Source: Thermaceae bacterium
GTDB lineage: Bacteria > Deinococcota > Deinococci > Deinococcales > Marinithermaceae
Direction of reading: 5' to 3'
DNA: 12,076 nt
NCBI GenBank assembly: GCA_027023115.1
Contig: JALVWZ010000160.1
Location: 1 to 12,076 of the forward strand
Part shown: piece after piece, positions 1 through 6,812 of the stretch
Layout of the letters: every line of letters starts with the position of its first letter
Numbering within the stretch: the first letter of the stretch is position 1
The notes under the pieces: generated by a model
Told to the model about the DNA's origin: nothing
The model's database searches: none
The model's input: the letters and a program-made list of their open reading frames with translations, nothing else
Made by a program: the position numbers and the translations under genes

Positions 1-644
1 ACGTTGTAGCGACCGGTGGCAACTATCTTTTCGCCCTCGTTGAGCTGCCCCAGAACCCAGGGCTGATTGAACCAGACGGCGGTCAGCTTGTGCCCGCGGT
101 CGTCCACCAAGCGCGCCTGGGTGATGAGCATCCGCTTGCGTGGCGTCTTGACCTGGCTTTTGGAAAGAACCGTGCCCACCACCGTGGCCTTGGCCCCGGG
201 GACGAGCGCGGAAAAACCAGGCAGGGTACGGCGGTCTTCGTGGCGGCGTGGGTAATAGAAGAGCAGGTCGCGCAGGGTGCGCACTCCCAGCGCCCGCATC
301 TTCTGCGGCCCTTTGGGGCCTAGCGAGATGGCGCTGATGGGCGTATCAAGGCTCACGGTGCCGCTCTCGCCCGTTTTTGGCTCGCTGCTCTGCCTGGCGG
401 CGGGTTTGGGCGGCGGCCCCGCCGCGACGCCCAGAGCGCGCAGGGCTTCTTGCAGCCGGCGGCAGCGCTCTTCGACTTCCAGCCGCGAATAGCCGGTCAG
501 GAGCCGGACCACCTCTGGGAAGGGGCGCGCCAGGTTGCCTACCAGCTTTTCCAGGCCACCGGCGACGACCCGGTTTTCGCAACCGGTGGCCAGTTCGCGC
601 TTTAGCGGTCGCGCCAGCCGCTGGATGAGTTCCCGCCGCGTCAC
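1..644 (-). CDS. recG: ATP-dependent DNA helicase RecG, N-terminal part (cut by left window edge)
   Basis: RecG remodels stalled replication forks and branched DNA. The first 214 residues are in the window; the helicase motor domains lie beyond the left edge. Residues from about 99 match the start of the RecG wedge region, with GPKGPQKMRALGVRTLRDLL, then FYYPRRHEDRR, followed by an OB-fold-like stretch with VGTVLSKSQVKTPRKRM and a segment around AVWFNQPW. Before it lies a roughly 98-residue extension that E. coli RecG lacks: a charged helical part (residues 1-75) and a Pro/Ala/Ser-rich linker. I recall such extensions in Deinococcota RecG. The start is GTG at 644: an in-frame TAG lies four codons upstream, and no other start codon falls between. 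No SD precedes it, but TAGAAT lies 6 nt upstream, so the mRNA may be leaderless. The gene follows the terminator of the upstream lipoprotein gene. Identity is confident; the exact start is less so. Confidence 0.9.
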   Translation of the reverse strand, partial: MTRRELIQRLARPLKRELATGCENRVVAGGLEKLVGNLARPFPEVVRLLTGYSRLEVEERCRRLQEALRALGVAAGPPPKPAARQSSEPKTGESGTVSLDTPISAISLGPKGPQKMRALGVRTLRDLLFYYPRRHEDRRTLPGFSALVPGAKATVVGTVLSKSQVKTPRKRMLITQARLVDDRGHKLTAVWFNQPWVLGQLNEGEKIVATGRYN

Positions 645-650
645 GGGGCT

Positions 651-656
651 ATTCTA
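651..656 (-). promoter_or_regulatory. Putative -10 element for leaderless recG transcript
   Basis: On the minus strand the hexamer TAGAAT ends 6 nt before the GTG start of recG, which would put the transcription start at or next to the first base of the start codon. There is no SD in front of the GTG. I see no clear -35 element at normal spacing. The same geometry appears before the first M16 gene. Confidence 0.45.
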
Positions 657-662
657 CCGGTG

Positions 663-695
663 TAAACGAAAAGCCTCCCGGGACGCCGGGAGGCT
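663..695 (-). terminator. Rho-independent terminator of the 510-residue lipoprotein gene
   Basis: On the minus strand a perfect 10-bp GC-rich stem (AGCCTCCCGG with CCGGGAGGCT, plus-strand 672-681 and 686-695) closes a 4-nt loop. It is followed directly by a T-rich tail, TTTTCGTTT. It starts 16 nt beyond the stop codon of the lipoprotein gene and ends 6 nt before the recG -10 hexamer, so it should insulate recG from upstream transcription. Confidence 0.88.
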
Positions 696-711
696 GGTTG
701 ATGGCACGTGT

Positions 712-2244
712 TCAGGGGACGTGGTTGAGGATGGCGGTGTAGTCGTAATACCAATTCTCGTCATCTTCGCCGCCCCAGTGCGCCAGCGGGCGGCCGTTTG
801 GGTCCAGGCCTACCTGTACGTTGTATAGGTGCGTATTGAGCTGGGTCGTGAAAGCGGGGTTGTATTCGTAGAACCAACCGGCGTGATAACGGGCGACGTG
901 GACGGCGTCGGGACTTTCCTGCGCGCCCCAGGCGATCAGTAGGTCGCCATTCGGAGCGCGGAGCAGGTCGGCCGAGTTGAAGTTGTTCGCGTGAGCAACG
1001 GTCAATATTTCTAGCGAAAGACCTTTGTAGCGGTTGATTACCAGGTCCCGCCCGCCGCCGGAGGCGTTTTGCGAGTAGAGGAGCAGGGTATTGCCGCTGT
1101 CGTCATAAGTTACGTCGTACAGCCTAGGGGACCACGAGCCGCCGGTGACGGTGTCGGCGCCGGTGCAATTGCCGGCTTCGTTGCAGTACCTGAGTTGCAA
1201 GTCGCCGTTTTCTATCCAGGCTACGGCCACGGTGGCGCCGGAAGAGGTTGGGTCGAACGCCAGGCGCGGGGACCAGGCATCCTGCGCGTTGTCGTGGTTG
1301 AGACTGTTGCTGGCGCTTAGGGTAAGCCAGCTCGAGCCGTCGTAGCGTTGCAGATAGAGGTGATACTTGCTCTGGCCAGATACCGTGGTTAGCTGATTGA
1401 ATACGATGGCCAGCCGCCCGTCCGGCCCGGCGGCGAGGCGCAACGAATTGGGCGCGCCGCCGCTTATGCCGACGTAGCCAAGCGTACCCCAACCGCCGCC
1501 ATGCCAGTAGGAAACCGCCAGGTTCATGGAGCTGAGATTGCCGCCAGAGTCATAGTCGAACACGGAGTTGGCCACTACCGGCGCGCCGCTGGAGTCGACG
1601 GCGATGTCGGTGTTGGTGGCGCCAGACCCGGATTTATCGGCGCAGGCGGCGCAGCCGGGGTCGAAGAGGTAGCTGCCCAGCGGCTCCTCACCGCCGGCCC
1701 CTAGCTTGTAGGCGAAAGCAGTGTAGTGGTTGGTTGAACGGTCGGTGGGCGGGGGGATGGTGGCCCAGTAGGCCACGTATATTTCACCGCTGGACGATTG
1801 GGCCATCCGGGGGTCGCGACGGTAGCTGCCGGAATCGTGCTGCTTTACGTTGTTGAGCACCAGCCACTCGGGCACGGTCAGCTTCCAGGGCTCGGCCAGG
1901 GGGACCAGCGGGTTACCGGCTTTGTCCTTCAGGCCGGTGAGGGAGACCGACACTTCGGCCGGGTAAGAGGGCGGATCTTCGTTAAGACTAATGGTAAGCG
2001 TCTTTCCGTCGGTGCTGAGGTTTAGGTCGGCGGCGAGTACGCTGCCGCCGGAGCTGAGCTCGACCGCGTTCAGGCTGGCCGGATCGATGGCTTCGGAGAA
2101 GGTGGCGGTGAGCGCGGTGGCCACGTCTAGTTGGCTACGGGGCAGGGGCGATAGGTTGGTAACGTACGGGGAAGCGGTGTCCGCCGGATTGCAGGCCGCC
2201 AGCGCCAGCACCAGCAACAGAGCGCCCAATATCCGTGTGTGCAT
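712..2244 (-). CDS. Secreted lipoprotein with Ig-like domain and predicted beta-propeller-like body
   Basis: The 510-residue protein starts with a typical lipoprotein signal: MHTR, a hydrophobic core, and lipobox LAAC with Cys18 as the lipidated residue, so it should be anchored on the cell surface or in the periplasm. Residues about 26-127 resemble a bacterial Ig-like domain of the SbsA/Big_5 type, with FSEAIDPASLNAVEL and KDKAGNPL. The rest is rich in Gly, Ser, Trp and Tyr and repeats strands of the kind GEIYVAYW, GRLAIVFN, ATVAVAWIENGDLQLRYC and GDLLIAWG at intervals of about 50-60 residues, as in a beta-propeller of the sialidase/BNR type. I see no catalytic motif and do not assign a function. 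The ATG at 2244 has an AGGAGGT SD 3 nt upstream (plus-strand 2248-2254). It is divergent from the M16 operon and ends at its own terminator. Confidence 0.85.
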   Translation of the reverse strand: MHTRILGALLLVLALAACNPADTASPYVTNLSPLPRSQLDVATALTATFSEAIDPASLNAVELSSGGSVLAADLNLSTDGKTLTISLNEDPPSYPAEVSVSLTGLKDKAGNPLVPLAEPWKLTVPEWLVLNNVKQHDSGSYRRDPRMAQSSSGEIYVAYWATIPPPTDRSTNHYTAFAYKLGAGGEEPLGSYLFDPGCAACADKSGSGATNTDIAVDSSGAPVVANSVFDYDSGGNLSSMNLAVSYWHGGGWGTLGYVGISGGAPNSLRLAAGPDGRLAIVFNQLTTVSGQSKYHLYLQRYDGSSWLTLSASNSLNHDNAQDAWSPRLAFDPTSSGATVAVAWIENGDLQLRYCNEAGNCTGADTVTGGSWSPRLYDVTYDDSGNTLLLYSQNASGGGRDLVINRYKGLSLEILTVAHANNFNSADLLRAPNGDLLIAWGAQESPDAVHVARYHAGWFYEYNPAFTTQLNTHLYNVQVGLDPNGRPLAHWGGEDDENWYYDYTAILNHVP

Positions 2245-2274
2245 GCTACCTCCTTCTGCTTCTTTACTGCGATG

Positions 2275-2280
2275 ATATTA
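2275..2280 (-). promoter_or_regulatory. Possible -10 element for the lipoprotein gene
   Basis: The minus-strand hexamer TAATAT lies about 30 nt upstream of the lipoprotein ATG, leaving room for a short leader that contains the AGGAGGT SD. No good -35 is visible at 16-19 nt spacing, so this is a weak call based on position and the -10 match. Confidence 0.3.
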
Positions 2281-2322
2281 CTTTTCCTGCCGTTTTGCAC
2301 CATAAACTCCAAACTGTGCGGG

Positions 2323-2328
2323 TATAAT
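2323..2328 (+). promoter_or_regulatory. -10 element for leaderless M16 operon transcript
   Basis: A perfect TATAAT ends 6 nt before GTG 2335, which begins the conserved part of the M16 protein. The spacing puts the transcription start at the start codon. No SD precedes GTG 2335 or GTG 2341, and no convincing -35 is present. This hexamer and the opposing -10 candidate at 2275-2280 form a compact divergent promoter region of about 90 bp. Confidence 0.55.
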
Positions 2329-2334
2329 TGCTGG

Positions 2335-3558
2335 GTGGCCGTGCCTATCAGCGAGACACTAGAGAATGGACTTACGGTCGCCGTCGAGGAGCAACCCTGG
2401 AACCCCGGCGTGAGCATGGTCTTGCTGGTACCGGTGGGAGCGGTGAACGACCCGCACGAACGCCAGGGATCGGCCAGCATGCTGGAAACCTGGCTCTGGA
2501 AGGGCGCGGGCAAGCGCGACGCGCGCGCTTTCGCCGACGCCCTCGACGCCCTCGGGGTAAGACGCAGCTCCGGTGCGGGCGTGGAGTATACGACCTTTGC
2601 CGCCTCGTTCCTTCCGGAAAGTTTGGCGCGGGTGTTCGAACTCTACGCCGATTTGGTAATGAGGCCGCTCTTGCCCGACGAGGCGTTCGAGTCGGTTCGC
2701 GCGCTGGCTCTGCAGGAGCTGGCCGCCGTAGAGGACCAGCCGGCGCGCAAGCTGATGAGGCGTCTGCGCCGCGAGGTGTTCGCCAGCCCGCACGGGCAAC
2801 CCGTGGAGGGAGTCGAGGAGGTCTTGCGATCAATCAGCGCCGAGGACGTTTACGAAGAGTATCGCAGCCGCTACGGTGGCCGTGGCTCGGTGCTGGCGCT
2901 GGCCGGTGGAATACGGGCCGGCGAGGTGCTGGCGGCGGCGCGGGAGTTCTTTGCCTCATGGGGCGGCAGCACCCCGCAGGCTTTGCCGGTAAAGCTGAGC
3001 CCGCCGCATTCGTTTCACGAGCAGCAACAGACGGAGCAGGTGCAGATTGGCCTTTTTTATAAAGACGTTCCGCCGGGTCACTACGACTTTTACGCGGCCC
3101 GGCTGGCCGCTGAAATACTCTCGGGCGGCTTTAGCAGCCGCTTGTTCAGCGAAATACGCGAAAAGCGCTCTCTCGTTTATTCGGTGAGCGCCACGCCCGG
3201 TTCGCTCAAAGGGTTCGGTTACCTGAGCGCCTACGCCAGCACGATGCCCGAGCGTGCCGCCGAGACCTTGAACGCGCTGCGCGACGAGATTGCCCGCCTG
3301 GCGGACGGCGTTAGCCGAGAAGAGCTGGACCGCGCCAAGATCAGTACCCGCTCCGACCTGGTACTTTCCGGCGAGTCGAGCCGCGCCCGTGCCGTCGCGA
3401 TGGCGCGCGACGTGTATATTCTGGGCCGCCCGCGCTCTTTGGAAGACGTGGAGGCCGAGGTGGTAGACGTTACTCTGGAACGGATCAACCTGTTCTTGCG
3501 CAACCACCCCTACGACCGCCCCTGGACGGGCACCCTCGGCCCGGTGGAGGTGGTCTGA
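2335..3558 (+). CDS. M16-family peptidase-like protein, zinc-motif-deficient (R/Y-type) subunit
   Basis: This 407-residue protein has the two-lobed M16B layout of about 400-450 residues. The zinc motif HxxEH is destroyed: where active members have HFLEH, this has SMLET (Ser48, Glu51, Thr52 from the GTG start), inside GSASMLETWLWKG. The C-terminal half keeps the substrate-binding signature GGFSSRLFSEIREKRSLVYS (residues about 264-283), with Arg and Tyr at the expected places. It is therefore expected to be the non-catalytic partner of a heterodimer with the next gene, as known for bacterial M16B pairs such as TTHA1264/TTHA1265 of Thermus. I chose GTG 2335 because the longer reading frame from ATG 2239 would overlap the divergent lipoprotein gene, contain the promoter and add 32 unconserved residues; TATAAT lies 6 nt before 2335. 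GTG 2341 is the alternative. There is no signal peptide, so it is probably cytoplasmic. Its TGA directly abuts the next start codon. Confidence 0.88.
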   Translation: MAVPISETLENGLTVAVEEQPWNPGVSMVLLVPVGAVNDPHERQGSASMLETWLWKGAGKRDARAFADALDALGVRRSSGAGVEYTTFAASFLPESLARVFELYADLVMRPLLPDEAFESVRALALQELAAVEDQPARKLMRRLRREVFASPHGQPVEGVEEVLRSISAEDVYEEYRSRYGGRGSVLALAGGIRAGEVLAAAREFFASWGGSTPQALPVKLSPPHSFHEQQQTEQVQIGLFYKDVPPGHYDFYAARLAAEILSGGFSSRLFSEIREKRSLVYSVSATPGSLKGFGYLSAYASTMPERAAETLNALRDEIARLADGVSREELDRAKISTRSDLVLSGESSRARAVAMARDVYILGRPRSLEDVEAEVVDVTLERINLFLRNHPYDRPWTGTLGPVEVV

Positions 3559-4791
3559 GTGGGAGACGTCACGTTCAAAGAAGCCACCTTGCCGAACGGC
3601 CTGCGAGTGATAGCCGAGATAATCCCCGGAGCCAAGTCGGCGGCGGTTGGTTACTTCGTGAACACCGGCAGCCGTGACGAGCTGGCGGGGGAGGAGGGCG
3701 TGAGCCACTTCCTCGAGCACATGGTGTTCAAAGGCACCGAAAGACGCAGCGCCGCTCAAGTCAACCGCGAATTCGACGGGATGGGAGCCAAGTACAACGC
3801 TTTCACCAACGAAGAAATGACGGTTTTCTACGGGGCGGTGCTGCCGGAGTTCGTGCCGCGCCTGCTGGATCTGCTGACCGACCTGATGCGGCCGGCGATC
3901 CGCTCCGCCGACTTCGAAAGCGAGCGCCAGGTCATCCTGGAGGAAATAGCCCTCTACCGCGACCGCCCCGACGCGGTCCTCTTCGAGCGCTTGCAGTGGC
4001 GTTATTTTGGAGTTCACCCGCTGGCCAAGCCGGTACTGGGCACGCCCGAGAGCATAAGCCGGATGACGCCCGAGCTTATGCGCGATTACCACGCCCGCCG
4101 CTACGTACCGGGCAACATGACCCTGGCCTTTGCCGGCAATGTGGAATGGCAGGAAGTGTTGGCTCTGTCCGAGGTCATGACCGCCGGCTGGCAGCGGGGC
4201 CGGGCTACGCGCAACCACCCCAGCTTTACCCCGCAGCCCGGTTCGCAGCGCGACGAGTATGAAAAGGCGCAGCAGCTCTACTTGGCTGCCGCCAGTCCGG
4301 GCGTTTCGGCGCGGGTCGAGGCTCGTTACGCCGCGCGGGTGCTGGCGGCGATAATTGGTGACGCCGACAACGGCCGGCTCTACTGGCGGTTGGTGGACAG
4401 TGGCTTGGCGGAAACCGCGGTGGCCTTTCACCACGAGTTCGACGACCTGGGCGCGTACTACTTCTACGTCCAGGGCAACCCCAAAAACGAACAGGCCATT
4501 GCCGCGGCGCTGCGAGAAGAACTGGCCCGCTTGGCCGAGAAGGGCGTTGCCGAGGACGAGCTGGAGCGGGCCAAGCTAAAGACGGCCACCTCACTGGTAT
4601 TCGCCGGCGAGGTTGCGCTTAGCCGCCTCTTTTACCTGGGGGTCAGCTACAACTACACCGGCCGTTACGAGCCTCTGGACGCGGTGCGGCGCTGGGTGCT
4701 GCACCTGCAGACCTATCACCTCGAAGAACTACTGGAGGGCAACCCCTTTGCCAGCTCGTTCGAGTATCGCCTGGTTCCCGTCGGCGCTTAG
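3559..4791 (+). CDS. M16-family zinc peptidase, catalytic subunit
   Basis: This 410-residue protein carries the intact inverted zinc motif HFLEH (His50, Glu53, His54) in GVSHFLEHMVFKGTE. A downstream Glu in VILEEIALYRD (Glu129 best fits the family spacing) would be the third zinc ligand, and Glu53 the catalytic base. The C-terminal lobe is present, but the R/Y substrate-binding signature is not: the matching stretch reads DNGRLYWRLVDSGLAETA and lacks the REKR-L-Y core. The active site is therefore completed by the preceding subunit. The start is GTG, immediately after the TGA of the first subunit, with GGAGGTGG in the last codons of that gene as SD, so translation is coupled and equal amounts are likely. 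No signal peptide is seen. The physiological substrate is unknown; family members degrade or process peptides. Confidence 0.92.
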   Translation: MGDVTFKEATLPNGLRVIAEIIPGAKSAAVGYFVNTGSRDELAGEEGVSHFLEHMVFKGTERRSAAQVNREFDGMGAKYNAFTNEEMTVFYGAVLPEFVPRLLDLLTDLMRPAIRSADFESERQVILEEIALYRDRPDAVLFERLQWRYFGVHPLAKPVLGTPESISRMTPELMRDYHARRYVPGNMTLAFAGNVEWQEVLALSEVMTAGWQRGRATRNHPSFTPQPGSQRDEYEKAQQLYLAAASPGVSARVEARYAARVLAAIIGDADNGRLYWRLVDSGLAETAVAFHHEFDDLGAYYFYVQGNPKNEQAIAAALREELARLAEKGVAEDELERAKLKTATSLVFAGEVALSRLFYLGVSYNYTGRYEPLDAVRRWVLHLQTYHLEELLEGNPFASSFEYRLVPVGA

Positions 4792-5716
4792 ATGTCTGAC
4801 CATATTACTGCTGTTGGCAGTGCCGTTCGCGGCGGCGCAGTCGCCACTAGAAATCGAGATATTGCGTCAGACCAACGCCTACCGCGAGCAGTACGGACTC
4901 GAGCCGCTCGCCTGGGACGACGCCGCCCACAGAGCGGCGCTGGAGCACGCGCGCGACATGCTGGCGCGCCACTACTTTGCCCACGAAACCCCCGAAGGAG
5001 TAACCCCCGCCCAGCGGATGTGGCGGGCGGGGGTGCTCGAGGTGACGGTCGGTGAGAACATCGCCTACTACGGTGGGCTCGACGCCGCTCGGGCGGCCGC
5101 CAAAGTAGTGGCCGACTGGATGAACAGCCCCCACCATCGCGAAAACATCCTCCGCCCCCAGTTCACCCATTTGGGCGTTGCGGTATCCCAGGCGGGCGAC
5201 CGGGTAATGCTGGTGCAGGACTTTTTGGCGCGGCCCTTCAAGGTGTTGGTTTGGCGCACGCCCTCGCAAAAACGGGTGGGCGTTCTCGAATATAGCGGTT
5301 CCAGCCGGGCCACCGTGGGAGTTTTCGTGAACGACGTCTACCGCACCGCCTTGCAGCCGTCCTCTTGGCAAGGAGAGCTGGAGCTGGACCCGGGTAGCCG
5401 CGTGAGCCTGGGCCTATGGCGGGATGACGTGTATTACCTGGCTTGTTCTTTCGTTCCGCCTCAGCTCGATTGTGCGAGCCCCAAGATAGCCTGGAGCGCC
5501 CGCTACCACGTCGAGTTGCGGGATACGGTGCAGCTGCAGCTGACGTTGCCGCCCGGCAAGTACACGCTCGCCTACGGTAAAGAAGACCCGGTTCCCTTTA
5601 GGAAAGCCACCGGGCAGGTCTTCCTGGAGGTGCCGCGCGACTGGGTGGCCGTATGGGTGGGCTTGGCGCATGACGGTAGAGTAGAATATACACATCGAAT
5701 ACCACTCGAGCGATAG
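4748..5716 (+). CDS. Secreted CAP-domain (SCP/PR1, YkwD-like) protein with an unassigned C-terminal domain
   Basis: The predicted 322-residue protein has an N-terminal signal peptide (core TILLLLAVPFAAA, probable cleavage near residue 30) and a CAP domain at about 34-165. Cavity residues are visible in HARDMLARHYFAH (67-79), VGENIAYY (101-108) and WMNSPHHRENIL (124-135). Residues 170-322 form a beta-rich domain with Cys233 and Cys242, which I do not recognise. No ATG in this frame gives a sensible signal peptide. TTG 4748 does: it has GGAGGG 8 nt upstream (4734-4739) and yields a basic N-terminus before the hydrophobic core. That start lies 44 nt inside the preceding M16 gene. CTG 4796 is a poorer alternative, and ATG 4792 is in the wrong frame. 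Bacterial CAP proteins are extracellular and mostly of unknown function. It is probably the third gene of the M16 operon. Confidence 0.85.
   Translation: MPARSSIAWFPSALRCLTILLLLAVPFAAAQSPLEIEILRQTNAYREQYGLEPLAWDDAAHRAALEHARDMLARHYFAHETPEGVTPAQRMWRAGVLEVTVGENIAYYGGLDAARAAAKVVADWMNSPHHRENILRPQFTHLGVAVSQAGDRVMLVQDFLARPFKVLVWRTPSQKRVGVLEYSGSSRATVGVFVNDVYRTALQPSSWQGELELDPGSRVSLGLWRDDVYYLACSFVPPQLDCASPKIAWSARYHVELRDTVQLQLTLPPGKYTLAYGKEDPVPFRKATGQVFLEVPRDWVAVWVGLAHDGRVEYTHRIPLER
5663..5692 (+). promoter_or_regulatory. Possible promoter for the 230-residue lipoprotein gene
   Basis: TTGGCG (5663-5668), an 18-nt spacer and TATACA (5687-5692) lie inside the last codons of the CAP-domain gene, about 44 nt before ATG 5736. 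Both boxes are partial matches, and an overlapping TAGAAT (5682-5687) is another -10 choice. Read-through from the upstream operon is equally possible. Confidence 0.25.
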
Positions 5717-5735
5717 CCGAGAATGGAGGTAGGCC

Positions 5736-6428
5736 ATGTATAAAAGACTCCCGACTGCGCTGGCGCTCGCTATTTTAGCGTTTACGCTCTATGGTTGCGC
5801 CCCCGGCGCCATAACTCCCCAGACCAGCGGCAGCCAGATGGTAAGCATTGGCGCCTACCCGCCCACTAGCCGCGCCGGCCACCCAAACGAACCCGGTTTC
5901 TACATCACGATGGGTCCGGACGGCTTGGGGCTGGAAGTGGCCAGAGGCCATTGGCGGGGTTCGCTATATGCCGGCTATTACGGTTTGAACATGCGCAATT
6001 CCTGGTCGCAGGACGATTTTGGCGTTTCGCTAGACACCGCCTACAACGCTTATGGTACGGAGCACTGGGTGGACGAAAACGGAGACGGCAATGGCCGTTA
6101 CGTTTACGTGTACAGCGAGCTGTTGGGCGCGGCGCTCGACGGAACTTACTACTTCAAGGTGCCAACCGATATCGGCTCGGCTTATTTAGGGCCTAGATTG
6201 CGGGCGTACTTCGCCTGCGTCAGCGAAGACCAGGCCGGTTATGTCTGTAACAGCTACGGGGTGCTTCCGGGCGGCACCCTGGGCATCACCGTGCCCATAA
6301 CGGCCATATCTGAGCGGCTCTACTTTGGCGCCGAAGGGAGCGTCATGGTGGTAATCCCGGGTCTCAGCGACGCCGGCCGTTTCAGCATCTTCAGCCCCTT
6401 CGCCTTCACGATCTCTTACCGCTTCTAG
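5736..6428 (+). CDS. Small lipoprotein, predicted outer-membrane beta-barrel-like
   Basis: This 230-residue protein has a lipoprotein signal peptide (MYKR, hydrophobic core, LYGC, Cys21). After it come alternating aromatic and Gly-rich strands such as GFYITMGPDGLGLEV, SLYAGYYGLNMR, DGTYYFKV and RLYFGAEGSVMVV, and it ends in FTISYRF. A terminal Phe after alternating hydrophobic residues is typical of outer-membrane beta-barrels, although a lipobox plus a barrel is unusual. DENGDGNG (113-120) looks like a calcium-binding loop. Cys161 and Cys171 could form a disulphide. The start is clear: GGAGGT (5725-5730) lies 5 nt before the ATG. The gap to the CAP gene is 19 nt, so it may be co-transcribed. 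I do not recognise a specific family, and the function is unknown. Confidence 0.82.
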   Translation: MYKRLPTALALAILAFTLYGCAPGAITPQTSGSQMVSIGAYPPTSRAGHPNEPGFYITMGPDGLGLEVARGHWRGSLYAGYYGLNMRNSWSQDDFGVSLDTAYNAYGTEHWVDENGDGNGRYVYVYSELLGAALDGTYYFKVPTDIGSAYLGPRLRAYFACVSEDQAGYVCNSYGVLPGGTLGITVPITAISERLYFGAEGSVMVVIPGLSDAGRFSIFSPFAFTISYRF

Positions 6429-6709
6429 CTGTAGGGTTCGAACACGTTATTCACGCCCCTCCCGTCGCCTCGAGCATCTTCCCTCGTCACCCCAGTGGAA
6501 GTTGGGGCCCAGACCGTTTCAGAAGTCGTGGTGAGGGCGCTGTATCGTCACCTTGCCTGCGAACTCCGCGAACGACGGAGACTGCTCCGGTATGGGTTCC
6601 AGCTCGCGCGAGTCAAAGGCTCGCTTGGCCGGGACGGCCTTCAGTTCGGCTTGGGGCCAGCGAAATGCCTGCCTGCCACCTCCCGTATCCCGCCCTCCAC
6701 AACCCAATT
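6429..6709. other. Intergenic region with several small hairpins, no supported gene
   Basis: This is the first part of a gap of about 385 bp. It has several short inverted repeats: CCCCA/TGGGG (6490-6494 and 6503-6507), CTCCG/CGGAG (6564-6568 and 6576-6580) competing with CGGAG/CTCCG (6576-6580 and 6585-6589), and GGCC/GGCC (6627-6630 and 6636-6639). None has a T-tract. Short reading frames exist on both strands (for example minus 6707-6519), but none has a ribosome site or a recognisable protein. It could hold an untranslated leader, a non-coding RNA, a decayed gene or a repeat element; I cannot decide between these. Confidence 0.4.
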
Positions 6710-6751
6710 ACCACCAACCACGCACTACGTACTACGCACTACGCACCGCCC
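6710..6751 (+). repeat. Degenerate heptamer tandem repeat (consensus ACYACGC), six units
   Basis: Six 7-bp units run head to tail: ACCACCA, ACCACGC, ACTACGT, ACTACGC, ACTACGC, ACCGCCC. The same unit occurs inverted at the end of the dehydrogenase gene (10203-10227) and direct at 10277-10314. Positions 6716-6739 match the reverse complement of 10205-10228 at 23 of 24 bases. Confidence 0.85.
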
Positions 6752-6812
6752 ACTGACTTAGTGAACAAAGTGTTGGGAGGTTACATCTAGCGGTAGCCGT
6801 CGGCGGGGGCCT

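Noticed and set aside
2239..2334. ATG 2239 as start of the first M16 gene (439 residues, hydrophobic N-terminus resembling a signal)
   Set aside because: It overlaps the divergent lipoprotein start, contains the TATAAT promoter, and the extra 32 residues do not resemble M16 proteins; GTG 2335 fits better.
2956..4434. 492-codon open frame on the minus strand
   Set aside because: Antisense to both M16 genes, no family resemblance, and explained by the GC-rich codon pattern of the real genes.
4613..4747. ATG 4613 as start of the CAP-domain protein
   Set aside because: It would run 179 nt inside the M16 gene with low-complexity residues typical of an alternative frame and would bury the signal peptide; TTG 4748 has a proper SD.
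6430..6445. tRNA-like T-loop GGTTCGAAC after the lipoprotein gene
   Set aside because: Neither strand has the flanking T-stem pairing, acceptor stem or anticodon arm needed for a tRNA.
6519..6707. 62-codon minus-strand frame as a small protein gene
   Set aside because: No ribosome site, Pro/Gly/Arg-rich start typical of random GC-rich frames, and an equally open frame lies on the opposite strand.
6710..6751. CRISPR array or direct-repeat spacer structure
   Set aside because: The units are 7 bp and contiguous, with no spacers and no cas genes.
6775..6790. GGGAGG as SD of a small gene before the transporter
   Set aside because: No start codon follows at usable distance, and TAG appears within a few codons.
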